This document shows positions 26,401 through 41,400 of a stretch of DNA of 64,000 nucleotides, one piece after another. Numbering within the stretch: position 1 is the first letter of the stretch; every line of letters begins with the position of its first letter. The notes below the pieces were generated by a model that made no database searches, had not been told where the DNA came from, and saw only the letters and a program-made list of their open reading frames with translations. The translations under genes and the position numbers were made by a program. The stretch is taken from the NCBI GenBank assembly GCA_922989275.2, contig OV277861.1:22350479-22414478 (forward strand). Reading direction: 5' to 3'. This DNA comes from Gari tellinella (Eukaryota > Mollusca > Bivalvia > Cardiida > Psammobiidae).

Positions 26401-29400
26401 CAGTTACTCATTTAAATCACTATTTAACTTTTGCATCAATTAATAATTGTCAAATACGGGTGATATATATAATTTTTTAAAAATGGCACGTTGGGTCCAC
26501 AAATGGTACGTTGATGTCGTGGGGCGTTGATGCGATGGGGCGTTGAGACCAGACACCGACCTATTTATGCTACGGACTAGAACCATATTTACAATATTGG
26601 TAAAGGGCTTCTAGAAGTGTCACCATGCCAAATATCAAAGCTCTGGCCATATTAGTTTCAGAGATAAAGATGTTTGAATATTTCACTATATAACTCTATG
26701 TAAAATTACGACCCCTGGGGTGGGGTCATTTTTTACTCCAGGGACATAATTTGAACAATCTTAATAGAGGACCTGAAGACTATGTTTTGTGTGAATTATC
26801 TAAGCTCAGGGTACTGTGGTTTCAGACGAGAAGATTTTTTAAGTTTTCATTGAAAAAATCTATTTTAGCTCCTGTGACCTAGATATGCAACAGACCGGAA
26901 CTATTTGAACAAATTTGAAAGAGGACCATACAAGGATCATTCCTGCCAAGTTTAGTAAAAATCCATCCAGTTGTTTTGGAGAAGATGTCGTTTAAAGAAA
27001 TTGTGGACGACGAACGGACGAACGAACGACGGACACATAACTATCAAAATAGCTCACCTTGGCACTACGTGCCAGGTGAGCTATAAAGAAGAAGATATTT
27101 TTCAAACTTAAGAATTTTTTTATATGAGTGGCAAAAAGTTTGTATCAAGATCAGAGGCCACATCATGTGGCGTCTGATCTGGATCCAAGCTGTTTGCAAA
27201 TATTAGCCAAGTCGTGAGATAAAACTAATGATAAGGGTTTAAATAAACTAAATAATAGTAACTAATAAATACCATTCTTGAACTTTGATACTGGCTGATA
27301 TCGAATGCTCTCTGTCTCGGCTTTGTCTGGTACTCCTCTGAGTCAGAATGTGAGCGCTGCCGCTCAATGGTTGGTTTAGGGATGAACTCTCTATTGGTAA
27401 AAATATAAACAGTACAACTTTAATACATTCAACCCTAGCGACGAGTATACTCATCATTTACAAACCGTCTACCTGTGAGGATTACAATTGTCCTATGCAA
27501 ACAGTGTAGACCTCTGATCAGGGTCTACACTGTTAGTCATTTTGAAATATAGTGTTAGAATCAACCATAAATAGTCAAAAATGGACTTGACTTATTTTGA
27601 AATTGGAATTTTGATTAAAAGTTTCAGGGGTGAATGAGCTCTCTTAACCCACTACCTCATAAAACAACCTGTTTACGACTTTAATTCATTCCTCCACTGA
27701 AGAAAATAGTTCCACTTTATACAGTCATGAATGTTCACCATAAGAAACTGTTTCTATACACTAAACGATGGTAGCTTAAAGCAGGCTGATAGTAAAGCAG
27801 AATGCACCTGAAGGTGCATTCTGCTTTACTTTCAACCTGCTTTAAGTGATCACCTGATTTCAAAACTAGAAACAGTCTACCTGTTAGAAAACAGGAAAAG
27901 ATGCCTATGGTTCTTTTCTATTCCTTTATTTTTATCAAGCTTTGAGCTGCTTCCTGTGTTTAAAACCATTCATTTATTGACTCCAAACTTCAAATGAAAA
28001 ATTCCATTTTCCAATTAAGACAAGTCCATGTTCAACTATTTAGTAGATTTTTTTTAACAAACTATTGCAAAATGAAAAACAGTGTAGACCCACATCAAAG
28101 GCCTCCTGCAGTAGCTCTCTGATCTGGGTCTACATTTCTTGCATAGGACAAGTGTATAATATATTTACATCACCATCGATTAATGAATTAAGGCATATCT
28201 ATGGAAGGCAGTATGAATTTCAGGGTTTCCGATAGGAGGGGGTTAACAAGTTTGACATTTTTTCCTTCGTGTCAACACCAAAGCCTATGGTGTTAATACT
28301 CATTCTAATGAGTAGTGACACCATAGAGTTTAATGCAGAAGTAAAGATTTTAGTTTTTGAAATAACCCCCCCCCCTTATCTGGAGCTCTGGAATTTTTAA
28401 TTACTCTTTCTTCTTCATGGGTGGTGGTGGTACTTGGCCCTCTTTAGTTACATCTATGAAACAGTTATTATCCTGCTGGAATCTCTTGAAGAACGGTTGG
28501 CCATGCTCCCCTGTGAGACCCTTCATTACCAGCCAGGTATCCATCTTATCTGAAGAAGACATACAAATACAGTATTACCTCTCTATTACGACCACCTCTA
28601 TAATATGACTACCTCTCTATTAAGACCACTCCTCTATTACGACCACCTATCTGTTAAGAACATCCCTCTATTGCGACCACATCTGGATAACAACTACCTC
28701 TCTAATAAGACAACCTCTCTGTTACGACCTCTAGGAGCTCCTAGACCTCCTTTAGGAGCTTTCTGTTTTACTGTCATCTTGCTTTAAGCAGTCACCTGTC
28801 TTTTATACACTCAATAAGCCATCTCTTTAGTGGTCATAATAGAGAGGTTTTACTGTGTGAGGATATAGAAAATGTTTCTTATGATCATAGTCATGCTTGT
28901 ATAAAGTGGAACTATTTTCTTCAGTGGAGGAATGAATTAAAGGTGTAAAATGGAATACATTGTATCTATGAAGGTATTGGTAAAGTGTTGCAAACTTCTT
29001 GAAATATTGCATAATGACGACGCCCACTACCTCCCCTCAAAGAAGTTGAAACAACTCATCATACCATTTTTGGACACTTTTTCAAAGTCAAACTTTTCAT
29101 GCCAAATCTGATCTAGGCTTTTATTGGTCTCCTTCATGACAGACTCCTCCCCCTCCACAGTAAGGCTCAATTTCATTGGATAATCTCTCTTCAAGACCTT
29201 CACATCAATGGTTCCCCTCCTTTCGCTGCAATATCAATATTTGGTTATTAAACCCTTTACCTCATAAATACGCCTTTTTACGCCTATAATTTAGTCCTCC
29301 ACTGAAGAAAACAATTCCCTTTTATACAGTCATTAATATGTATCATAAGAAATATTTTCTACATCCTAGCAGATAAAAGCTTAAAGCAGGCTGAATGTAA

Positions 29401-32400
29401 AGCAAAATGCACCTTAAGGCACATTCTGCTTTACTTTCAACCTGCTTTAAGAGGTGACAAGTGTTCAAAATTAGAAACAAGCTATCCGGTGATTTGTTAA
29501 ACCCTTTACCTCATAGCATGTTTCTAGTTTTGAAGACAAGTGACCACTTAAAGCAGGGTAAAGGAAAGCAGAATGTGCCTAAAGGCACATTCTGCTTTAC
29601 TTTCAACCCACTTTAAGCTAGCATCTGCTAGGATACAGAACCTATTTCTTATTGTACATATTCATGACTGTATAAAATCAGGAACATTTCATTAAATGGA
29701 ACTATTCTCTGCAGTGGTGGATAAATTAAAGGCGTAAAAACGTTATTTATGGGGTATTGGGTTAACAGTACAATGATCTGCCATTTCTTTTATGAAATAC
29801 ATACATGAATCAAAGAATCAAAAGAGTGTCAAACAGTTTGCATTCTGAAGATGTCAAGCTACTTGGCATCTCATCGGTGGCCAAACTGTTTGTAACAATT
29901 TAAAAAAATATGCTTATTAGATCTACCTGCTGAAGGTAAGTATGGATTCAGAGTTTAAAATAATTATTTAATTTGTTCTTTTTATATAATATAATTATAT
30001 TTTCTCACATAACTACCCTTGTTTTCCATAGCAAACAACGATCACGAATATCCTCGTCTCCAACATGTGTGAGATCAATTTGATGACGTCACTATAAAGT
30101 CACTATTTATAAAGGCATTTTGACGTCACCAGGGTTAAAAAAAATGCCTATTGCTTTAACAAATAGCTTTAAATTGTCGGTTATGTGAGAGAAAAAATCT
30201 GTCACTCATCGATGTTTAAGACTAGTTGATCTTAAACTCCTCTAGAACAGAAAAGTTATTAAGCTCGCCAAGGCTTGCTTAATAACATTTCAATTATAGA
30301 CTCGTTTGAGATCAGCTTGTCTTAAACAGCGACTCATTACAGATCCTATATTTTTTCTATAGTTTTTATGGTACCTACTTACCTTATAGCCTTCTCTAAC
30401 TTCGGTTGAAAGCATGATTGAAAGCATCTTGCCTTTGCCCCATTAAGCTCAATCTTCGTAGTGACTTTAACAACATTGTCTTTTAGATATTCTATCACCT
30501 TCTTTCTCATCTCTTCTATTTCTTTCCCCTTCAAACTTTCTACTGTGACCTTTGACTTGTCTGCTGAAAGATGCACTACTGCTAAGGTATCCTTTAGTGA
30601 TGCTTTGAAAGTCATCCATTTCTGACCTGTACACAGATCTACCTGTCCAGGCCTTAGTTTGATGTACCGCACCTGTATCTTCTCTCTGATCAGTTTCAGA
30701 CCTTGCAGTGCCTCATGTTCATTGATGCCAGTACATTCCAGCTCAGCTTCTTTGGTATTTACAGACACATAAACCTTTACGCCTTCTTTCTTACACAGAT
30801 ACTTAATATGGTCCATACTCTGCCGCCGACTAAGAAGCTCTGTCAATTCATTTGAAAGTGAATCCGTTTTCTCACATATCTTATCCATACATTCATACAG
30901 CTTCAGTTTTTCAGCATTTATCACCTGTTCAGACACACCTCTTAGAATCACCTGATTTTTCTTCTCATTAAAACTGACTTCGACACTCTGCCCAGTTTGG
31001 TTGCCCAATACAACACCTTTCAATACATGCAATTTTGATGATGGAACATCCTCTATATAACCAGTCTTTAGATTCTGGTCATTGTTCCTGCCTGGTTTTC
31101 TCTGTACCTCTGGTCGGTGTCTCGGTTCGTTCTCTGAGACTGGTCTTATCCATGCTTCTGTTGTACTGCCCTCCCTATCCATAGCAGTAGCAGTTCTATC
31201 TATGTCATCAAAGTTGTTTGTCCAGCACTGAGGTTCTACTTGCGGTTCAAGTCTTGGTAAAGTTGGAGGATTTTGATGTTTGGTTGGAACACTTGATTGG
31301 GTAGTCTGTTTGTCTCTTAATACTTTTGGTTCAGGAATTTCCTGTTCTTCTATGATACAGTCAAACAGTGTTGCTGATGATCCTGGTTTAGATGGCAGGG
31401 ACATATTGCTGGCTGTGGCCATGTTGTCTGGCCCTTGCCTGCTAGCAGGCAAGGGCCGGACAACATGGCCACAACCAGCCTGGCTATCTGGCAAGGGCCA
31501 GATATCATGACCACAACCAGCCTGGCTATCTGGCAAGGACTGGGAAATATGACAAAGCTCAACCCCATCTACAGCACTCTCTATTGCTTCAATTTGGTAT
31601 GTATCCCATGAAGGACGTGGAGGTCTAGGGGCCGGCTGTGGAAAAGTTGGTTTACTTTCCGCTATACAATGCTGTTCTCTGTTATAAACTAATTCAACAT
31701 TATCCTGGAAGATTGCGGACGTTGTCTCCCTTGAATTCTCGATGTGAGAAACTGTTAGTTCTGTACTTGGAGAGACATGCTGTGGAGAGGGTTTCAGGTC
31801 AAAGTTTTGTGCATATTCTAGCTCAATTATTCCTCCTTTAAACATCTTCTCTTTGTGAGAGTCATCCATCGCACTTTGGCTTGTGAAAACAGCAGGTTTG
31901 ACAATGGCTTTTGGTTTACTGGGTGTTGAGCTTTTATCTGGTACAGCAAATTCCTGGTTTTTAATCTGTTTCTCAAAAACATCACTCAGACCTTTAACAG
32001 ACAGCCTCTGGGAACCTGTTATGAGTAAAAACATAATATTGAATCTATCAAATAAGCTGTCCAAGAATTATAGATGTATTATACATATAAATCTCTACCC
32101 ACTATATCACTTTAGTCAATGTACCAAAAATTTTAAATTTGAGAAGTAAAACGCAGATAACAATAATTATTGTTTAACCCTTTACCCAATAGCCCTTTTC
32201 TAGATTTGAAGATAGTTTACCACTTAAAGCAGGTTGAAAGTAAAGCAGAATGCGCCCTAAGACGCATTCTGCCTAACTTTCAGCCTGCTTTAAGCTACCA
32301 TCTGTTATATTTTTAAATATTTCTATGATACATATTTATTAGTGTATAAATTGGAACTATTTTCTTCAGTGGAGGAACACATTAAAGGCATATTTATTGG

Positions 32401-35400
32401 GTAATGGGCTAAAGCAGATGATGTTACGGCAGTAAAGGTGTTAACCAGCTATGCTATGCTATAAGATAATCTTTATTTATAGTCGGTTTCAGTCAACATA
32501 AAAACACTAGCTATTATATAAGCTATTGTCCGACATAACAAGATTATCCGATAACAATTTAAACAAACAATCTGTAATAAAAATATGCATTAAATTAGTT
32601 TTAAAGAGACTTCTATAAGAGACTCCTATACAAGGGCCACTATGGCCCTAAATCGCTCACCTGGTACACCATGGCAAACTTGACCTATAGTGACCTAGAT
32701 TATGACTGGACATGACCCACAATCAAACTTTAGAGTGTAAACAAGATTTTCCTATGATTTGACCTAGTGACCTAGTTTTTGACCAAACATCACCCATATT
32801 CAAACTCTTCCTAGATATCAATGAGACAAACATTCTGACCAAGTTTCATCAAGATCCAATGAGATTTGTAGCCTCTAGAGTGTTAACAAGATTTTTCTAT
32901 GATTTAACCTCGTGACCTAGTTTTTGACCGGACATGACATATATTCAAATTTGTCCTAGATATCAATGAGACAAACATTCTGACCAAGTTTCATTAAGAT
33001 CCAATGAGATTTGTAGCCTCTAGAGTGTTAACAAGGTTTTTCTATGATTTGACCTAGTGACCTAGTTTTTGAGCAGACATGACCCATATTCAAACTTGAC
33101 CTAGATATCAATGAGACACACATTCTTACCATGTTTCATAAAGATCCAATGAGATGTGTAACCTCTAGAGTGCTAACAAGATTTTTCTATGATTTGACCT
33201 AGTGACCTAGTTTTTGACCGGACATGACCCACATTCGAACTTGACCTAGATATCAATGAGACAAACATTCTGACCAAGTTTCATTAAGATCCAATGAGAT
33301 TTGTAGCCTCTAGAGTGTTAACAAGGTTTTTCTATGGTTTGACCTAGTGACCTAGTTTTTGACCCAACATGACCTACATTCGAACTTGACCTAGATTTCC
33401 ACTAGACAAATATTGTGATCAAGTTTCATGAAGATCCAATGAGATTTGTAGCCGGTAGAGTGCTAACGAACAATTGTGATCCTAAAAGCTCACCTTGGCA
33501 CTTCGTGCCAGGTGAGCTAAAAAGCTTTCTATAAGATGAGATCCTAAGTATAATCACAATTAAAATGCTTTAGCCTGTTTTGATATTGAAGACTGCAGGT
33601 GACCTCTTAAAGCAGGTTGAAAGTTAAGCAGAATGTCCCTAAAGGCACATTCTGTTCTACTTTCAGACTGCGTTAAGCTTTTATCTGCTAGGATATAGAA
33701 AATATTTTCATGGTGCATATTCAGTGACTGTATAAAGTGGATTTTTTTCCTTCTGTGGAGGAACAAATTAAAGGCATGAAAGGCATATTTAATGGGTAAT
33801 GGGTTAAACCAATCCGGGTTACCCAGAAATGGCTGTATCAGAATATTCATTTATTATCGTATTTTCTGTAATTTTTTACAAGTCCCAGTGGGGCAGATTT
33901 CTTTTTTAAACAAGAGCCCCATGGGGCATATTTCGCTCACCTGAGAATAACTGACAAAATGGAGAAAAAGATTTATGTCCAGGTCATTTTTTACCCGATT
34001 GGCATAATTTGAACAATCTTGAAAGAGGACCTGTAGATGATGCTATGTGCCAAATATCTAAGATCAGGGTACTAGGGTTTTAGACAAAAAGATTTTAAGT
34101 TTCCATTGAAACAATCTATTTTTAGCTCCTGTGACCTACATATGCAACAGACAGGAACCATTTAAACAAAATAGGTAAAGGACATCTAAAAGTGTCACCA
34201 TGCTGAATATCAAAGCTATGGCCATATCAGTTTCAGAGAAGAAGATGTTTGAAAATTTCACTATATAACTCTATGTAAGGCAGTGACCCCCAGGGTGGGG
34301 CCAATTTTGACCCCAGGGGCATTATTTGAAGAAACTTAATAGAGGACCTGTAGGTGATGCTATGTGCCAAATATCTAAGCTCTGACCTTTGTAGTTTTTG
34401 ACAAGAAGATTTTTTAATTTTTATAGAAAAAATCTATTTTTAGCTCCTGTGACCTAGATATGCAACAGACCTGAACCATTTGAACAAAATACGTAAATGA
34501 TATTCAGAAGGGTCACCATACCAAATGTCAAAGCTCTGACCATATTAGTATCCAAGAAGAAGATGTTTGAAATTTTCACTATATAACTCTTTGTAAAACT
34601 GTGACCCCTGGGGCGGGGCCAATTTTTACCCCAGGGGCATAATTTGAACAAACTTGATAGAGGACCTGTAGGCAATGCTATGTGCCAAATATCTAAGCTC
34701 TGGCACTTGTAGTTTCAGACAAGAAGATTTTTTAAGTTTTCATTGAAAAAAATCTATTTTTAGCTTCTGTGACCTAGATATGCAACCCACTGGAACCATT
34801 TGAACAAAATAGATAAAGGACATCTAGAAGTGTCACCATGCCAAATATTAAAGCTCTGGCCATATTAGTTTCAGAGAAGAAGACGTTTGAAAATTTCACT
34901 ATATAACTCTATGTAAAACTGTGACCCCCGGTGCGGGGCCAATTTTGAACCCAGGGGCATAATTTAAACAAACTTGATAGAGGTCTTGTAGGTGATGCTA
35001 TGTGCCAAATATCTAAGCTCTGACCCCTGCAGATTTTGACAAGAAGATTTTTTAAGATTTCATTATTTTTTCACTTTGGTTGAATTCTTTGAACAAAATT
35101 TGAAAGAGCTTGACATTTCTGTAAAGTTTGGTTGAAATCTGTTCAGTGGTATAGGAGGAGATGTCATTTGAAGCAATTGTTAACGACGACGCATGACACA
35201 GGGCCATCCCAATAGCTCACCTTGAGCCTTTGGCTCAGGTGAGCTAAAAAGCGGGGTCTCTATTGGGATATATTTTTCCTGAAAGTTGGTAGCTTAAAAC
35301 ATTCTGCTTTACTTTCAACCTGCTTTAACTAAGCACCTGTCTTCATAATTAGAAACAGGCTAATATTAGGTAAAGGGTTAAACTTTTTGAAAGTCCAGAG

Positions 35401-38400
35401 CTCCAGATAAGGGGAGTATTTCAAAAACTACAAGAGGGCCTGAAGGCCCTGATATCGCTCACCTGTTGTACTGAAGCCTGATAGCTTTACCTTTCTGTTT
35501 CACCCGTTTTAATCTAAATCCATTTAAACAATTTGGGAATACAACCTCATAATTCTAGTATATAGTAGAGTATATCAAGGGCAGGTAACTAGAGCCTAAA
35601 CAATACTGAAATGAAGCCTTTTCTAGCAATTCAAAGTATATCAAGGGCAGATAACTATTGCCACAATCATTAGATTTCAACAATAATTGCACTCCTTCTA
35701 GAACTTATAGCTATATACTTTGTGTGCAAGTATATTCAAAATCCATTGAAAACTGTAGTTGCAAGAATGTAAACGCTGTAAGATATATGTTATTTTCAGC
35801 AATTCAAGGGCAGATAACTCTTGACCTATTCCTTCTAGAACTTATAGCTATATACTTTGTGTGCAAGTATATTCAAAATCCATTGAAAACTGTAGTTGCA
35901 AGAATGTAAACGCTGTAAGATATATGTTATTTTCAGCAATTCAAGGGCAGATAACTCTTGACCTATTGGTCCGATTGCAACCATAATCATACTCATCTGA
36001 ACTCTTATGGTAATATACAATCTGGGCAAGTTTGAGAAAGATTAGATAAATAGTGTGGCCTCTAGAGTGTAAACACTGTTAAATATGGCATTTGCAGCAA
36101 TTTAAAGGTAGATAACTCTTGACCTATTATTCCGATTTCAACCATAATCGTACTGTTCCGAACTCTTATGGTAATATACAATCTGGGCAAGTTTGAGAAG
36201 GATTAGATAAATATTGTGGCATTTAGAGTGTAAACACTGTTAAATATGGCATTTGCAGCAATTTAAAGGTAGATAACTCTTGACCTATTAATCCGATTGC
36301 AACCATAATCGAACTCTTATGGTAATATACAATCTGGGCAAGTTTGAAAAAGATTGGATAAATATTGTGGCCTCTAGAGTGTAAACACTGTTAAATATGG
36401 CATTTTCAGCAATTCAAAGGTAGATAACTCTTGATCTATTTGTCCGATTTCAACCATAATCGAACTCATCTGAACTCTTATGGTAATATACAATGTGAGC
36501 AAGTTTGAGAAAGATTGAATAAATATTGTGGCCTCTAGAGTGTAAACACTAAAATTGTTGACGCCAGACGATGCACACCGCACGACGCATGCCGGACATT
36601 CAAGGATTGCAAAAGCTCACCTTGAGCTAGCTCAGGTGAGCTAAAAATCTTTATTTCTGAATTAAACCCTATGTTGTCACTACTTGTTAGAATTGTCTCT
36701 TCAAAACGATTGTAGTGAGAAGAAACACCATAGGATTAAGTATCGACATGATTGTGAAAATGTTTATTTTGTTCAGTTCACTCCCTCTTATCTGGAACCC
36801 TGAAAGTCATTTTGGAAATTGGATACACTGGATTCAGCAAACAGTAATTTAACCCTATACCCCATAGCCCTTTTCTAAATTTGAAGATAGGTGACCAATT
36901 AAAGCAGGTTGAAAGTAAAGCAGAATGTGCCTTAAGGCCAATTCTGCGTTTCTTTCAGCCAGCTTTAAGCTACCATCTGCAAAGATATAGAAAATATTTC
37001 CTATGGTGCATAATCATGACTTTATTAAAAGAAAGTATTTTCTTCATTGGAGGAATAAATTAAAGGCGTAAAAAGGCGTATTTATGGGGTAATGAGTTAA
37101 ATTTCAATTACCACACAAATATAACAATGATGATTTTTTGACAAATAAAATGGGTTGGGCCTCTATCAGGGCATGGGCCTCTATTACAGAAATTACGATA
37201 TACCTTGTTCCTTCATGTCCTCTTCATCTATACTGACAGTGTCACCCGAGATGTTGTCCATGACATAATCATGGTATGCAGGGAAGTACGGCTCTACACT
37301 CACTTTTGTGTTCTTCATCATGTAACATGTATTTCTTAGTATTGTGGAAATTGCTGAAAAACAAGAACATGTACTTCTTTTATTAATACCGGTGTCATAT
37401 CAAAATTGGACCCCCATAAAAAATGGACCCGGGTCCAAATTTGATAGCGAAATATGGACCCGCGGGTCCATATTTCGCTATCAAATTTGGACCCCCCCTG
37501 TAAAAAATGGACCCCCCCATGCAAAAATTTAGAATGATAAAAAAACATAATAAAAAGTTAAGAAACAAGAAACCAATGAATATTTTAACCCATTACTCAA
37601 TAAATATGCCTTTTTACGCCCTTAATTTATTCTTCCACTGAAGAAAATAATCCCAATTTATTCAGTCACAAACATTTACTGTATAGGAAATATTTCATGT
37701 ATCCTAGAAGATGGTAGCTTTACCAATTACCCAATAAATATACCTTTTTACGCCCTTAATTTATTCTTCCACTGAAGAAAGTAGTTCCTTTTTGTACCAT
37801 GTATTCCTACATTGAAGAAAATATTTCCATTTTATACAGTCACAAACATTTACTGTATAGGAAATATTTTATGTATCCTAGAAGATGGTAGCTTAACCCA
37901 TTACCCAATAAAAATGCCTATTTACGCCCTTAAATTATTCTTCCACTGAAGAAAGTAGTTCCATTTTATACAATGTATTCTTACATTGAAGAAAATAATT
38001 CCATTTTATACAGTCACAAACATTTACTGTATAGGAAATATTTTATGTAGCCTAGAAGATGGTAGCTTAACCAATTACCCATTAAATATGCCTTTTTATG
38101 CCCTTAATTTAATCTTCCACTGAAGAAAGTAGTTCCATTTTGTACAATGTATTCTTACATTGAAGAAAATAATTCCATTTTATACAGTCACAAACATTTA
38201 CTGTATAAGAAATATTTTATGTATCCTAGAAGATGGTAGCTTAACCCAGTATCCAATAAATATGCCTTTTTACGCCCTTAATTTAATTGGACCCCCCTCC
38301 CTTGGCAACACCCAACCATAAGTCATTTGATTTACACATCAATTTTAATTCTTTTCCATTATTTGTTTTGTTTAAGTAATGTTTTACTCCTTTCCTGAAG

Positions 38401-41400
38401 TTACTATGCCCTGCAAATTATTTTGGTTGGAGAAGGGGGGGGGGGGGGTCCAAATTTGATGGCGTAAAAAATGGACCCCCTCCCTTTTCAACACCCAACC
38501 ATAAGTCATTTGATTTACACATCAACTTTAATTCTTTTCCATTACTTGTTAAGTTTAAGTGATGTTTTTCTCCTAATCTGAGGTTACTATGTGCTGCAAA
38601 TTATTTCAATTGGAGAGGGGGGTCCAAATTTGATGGCGTAAAAATTGGACCCCCCTACCATTTCAACACCCAACCATAAGTCATTTGATTTACACATCAA
38701 TTTTAATTATTTTCCATTATTTGTTTTGTTTAAGTAATGTTTTACTCCTTTCCTGAAGTTACTATGCCCTGCAAATTATTTTGGTTGGAGAAGGGGGGGG
38801 TCCAAATTTGATGGCGTAAAAAATGGACACCCCCCTTTTCAACACCCAACCATAAGTCATTTGATTTACACATCAATTTTAATTCTTTTCCATTATTTGT
38901 TTTGTTTAAGTAATGTTTTACTCCTTTCCTGAAGTTACTATGCCCTGCAAATTATTTCAATTGGAGAGGGGGGTCCAAATTTGATGGCGTAAAAATTGGA
39001 CCCCGCCCTTTTCAACACCCAACCATAAGTCATTTGATTTACACATCAATTTTCAATCTTTTCCATTAGTTGTTTTGTTTAAGTAATGTTTTACTCCTTT
39101 CCTGAAGTAACTATGCTCTGCAAATTATTTTGGTTGGAGAAGGGGGGGGTCCAAATTTGATGGCGTAAAAATTGGACCCCCCCTCCCTTTTCAACAGCCA
39201 ACTATAAGTCATTTGATTTAAACATCATCTTTAATTCCTTTCCATTACTTGTTTAAATTTTAGTGATGTTTTTTCTCCTATCCTGAGGTTACTATTCTCT
39301 GCAAATTATTCCAGTCGGAGAGGGGGGTCCAAATTTGATGGCGTAAAAATTGGACCCCCCTACCATTTCAACACCCAACCATAAGTCATTTGATTTACAC
39401 ATCAATTTTTTACGCCATCAAATTTGGACCCCCCCCCCCCCTTCTCCAACCAAAATAATTTGCAGGGCATAGTAACTTCAGGAAAGGAGTAAAACATTAC
39501 TTAAACAAAACAAACAATGAAAAATAATTAAAATTGATGTGTAAATCAAATGACTTATGGTTGGGTGTTGAAATGGTAGTTGGTCCAATTTATACGCCAT
39601 CAAATTTGGACCCCCTCTCCAACTGAAATTATTTGCAGGGCATAGTAACCTCAGATTACGAGAAAAACATCACTAAAACTTAACAAGTAATGGAAAAGAA
39701 TTAAAATTGATGTGTAAATCAAATGACTTATGGTTGGGTGTTGAAAAGGGAGGAAGGTCCAATTTTTACGCCATCAAATTTGGACCCCCCTCTCCAATTG
39801 AAATAATTTGCAGGGCATAGTAACCTCAGATTAGGAGAAAAACAACACTTAAACTTAACAAGTAATGGAAAAGAATTAAAGTTGATGTGTAAATCAAATG
39901 ACTTATGGTTGGGTGTTGAAAAGGGGGGGGGGGGGGGGGGGGGGGGTTTCCATTTTTTACGCCATCAAATTTGGACCCCCCCCCTTCTCCAACCAAAATA
40001 ATTTGCAGGGCATAGTAACTTCAGGAAAGGAGTAAAACATTACTTAAACAAAACAAATAATGGAAAATAATTAAAATTGATGTGTAAATCAAATGACTTA
40101 TGGTTGGGTGTTGAAATGGTAGGGGGGTCCAATTTTTACGCCATCAAATTTGGACCCCCCTCTCCAATTGAAATAATTTGCAGGTCATAGTAACCTCAAA
40201 TTAGGAGAAAAACATCACTTAAACTTAACAAGAAATGGAAAAGAATTAAAGTTGATGTGTAAATCAAATGACTTATGGTTGGGTGTTGAAAAGGGGGGGG
40301 TCCATTTTTTACGCCATCAAATTTGGACCCCCCCCTTCTCCAACCAAAATAATTTGCAGGGCATAGTAACTTCAGGAAAGGAGTAAAAAATTACTTAAAC
40401 AAAACAAATAATGGAAAATAATTAAAATTGATGTGTAAATCAAATGACTTATGGTTGGGTGTTGAAATGGTAGGGGGGTCCAATTTTTACGCCATCAAAT
40501 TTGGACCCCCCTCTCCAATTGAAATAATTTGCAGGTCATAGTAACCTCAAATTAGGAGAAAAACATCACTTAAACTTAACAAGAAATGGAAAAGAATTAA
40601 AGTTGATGTGTAAATCAAATGACTTATGGTTGGGTGTTGAAAAGGGGGGGGGGGGGGTCCATTTTTTACGCCATCAAATTTGGCCCCCCCCCCCCCCCCC
40701 TTCTCCAACCAAAATAATTTGCAGGGCATAGTAACTTCAGGAAAGGAGTAAAACATTACTTAAACAAAACAACTAATGGAAAATAATTAAAATTGATGTG
40801 TAAATCAAATGACTTATGGTTGGGTGTTGAAATGGTAGGGGGGTCCAATTTTTACGCCATCAAATTTGGACCCCCCTCTCCAATTGAAATAATTTGCAGG
40901 TCATAGTAACCTCAAATTAGGAGAAAAACATCACTTAAACTTAACAAGAAATGGAAAAGAATTAAAGTTGATGTGTAAATCAAATGACTTATGGTTGGGT
41001 GTTGAAAAGGGGGGGGGGGGGGGGGGGGGGGGTCCATTTTTTACGCCATCAAATTTGGACCCCCCCCCCCTTCTCCAACCAAAATAATTTGCAGGGCATA
41101 GTAACTTCAGGAAAGGAGTAAAACATTACTTAAACAAAACAAATAATGGAAAATAATTAAAATTGATGTGTAAATCAAATGACTTATTGTTGGGTGCTGA
41201 AATGGGAGGGAGGGGGGTCCAATTTTTACGCCATCAAATTTGGACCCCCCTCTCCAATTGAAATAATTTGCAGGGCATAGTAACCTCAAATTAGGAGAAA
41301 AACATCACTTAAACTTAACAAGTAATGGAAAAGAATTAAAGTTGATGTGTAAATCAAATGACTTATGGTTGGGTGTTGAAAAAGGGGGGGGGGGTCCATT

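Larger units (their letters stand above)
22376..27090 (+). repeat. HINE-like repeat with tRNA-like head, split by a 4.0 kb element
   Basis: The left part begins with A-box (TTAGCTCAGGTAGG) and B-box (GGGTTCGAAACCC) motifs about 50 bp apart. It then runs into the core GGGCATAATTTGAACAATCT shared with 33911-35251. After the insertion it resumes at 26566 and ends AGCTCACCTTGGCACTACGT then GCCAGGTGAGCTATAAAG. Confidence 0.6.

Noticed and set aside
28405..28610. Exon 7 as last exon of a separate gene ending in KKKE-stop
   Set aside because: A GT donor overlaps the stop and its phase fits exon 8; kept only as a possible intron-retention form.
31280..31568. Shorter ORFs on either strand inside exon 5
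   Set aside because: Shadows created by the palindrome and tandem repeat of the real exon.
37389..41300. Short ORFs in the satellite arrays
   Set aside because: Recur with the monomers, contain poly-G encoded runs and show no domain.
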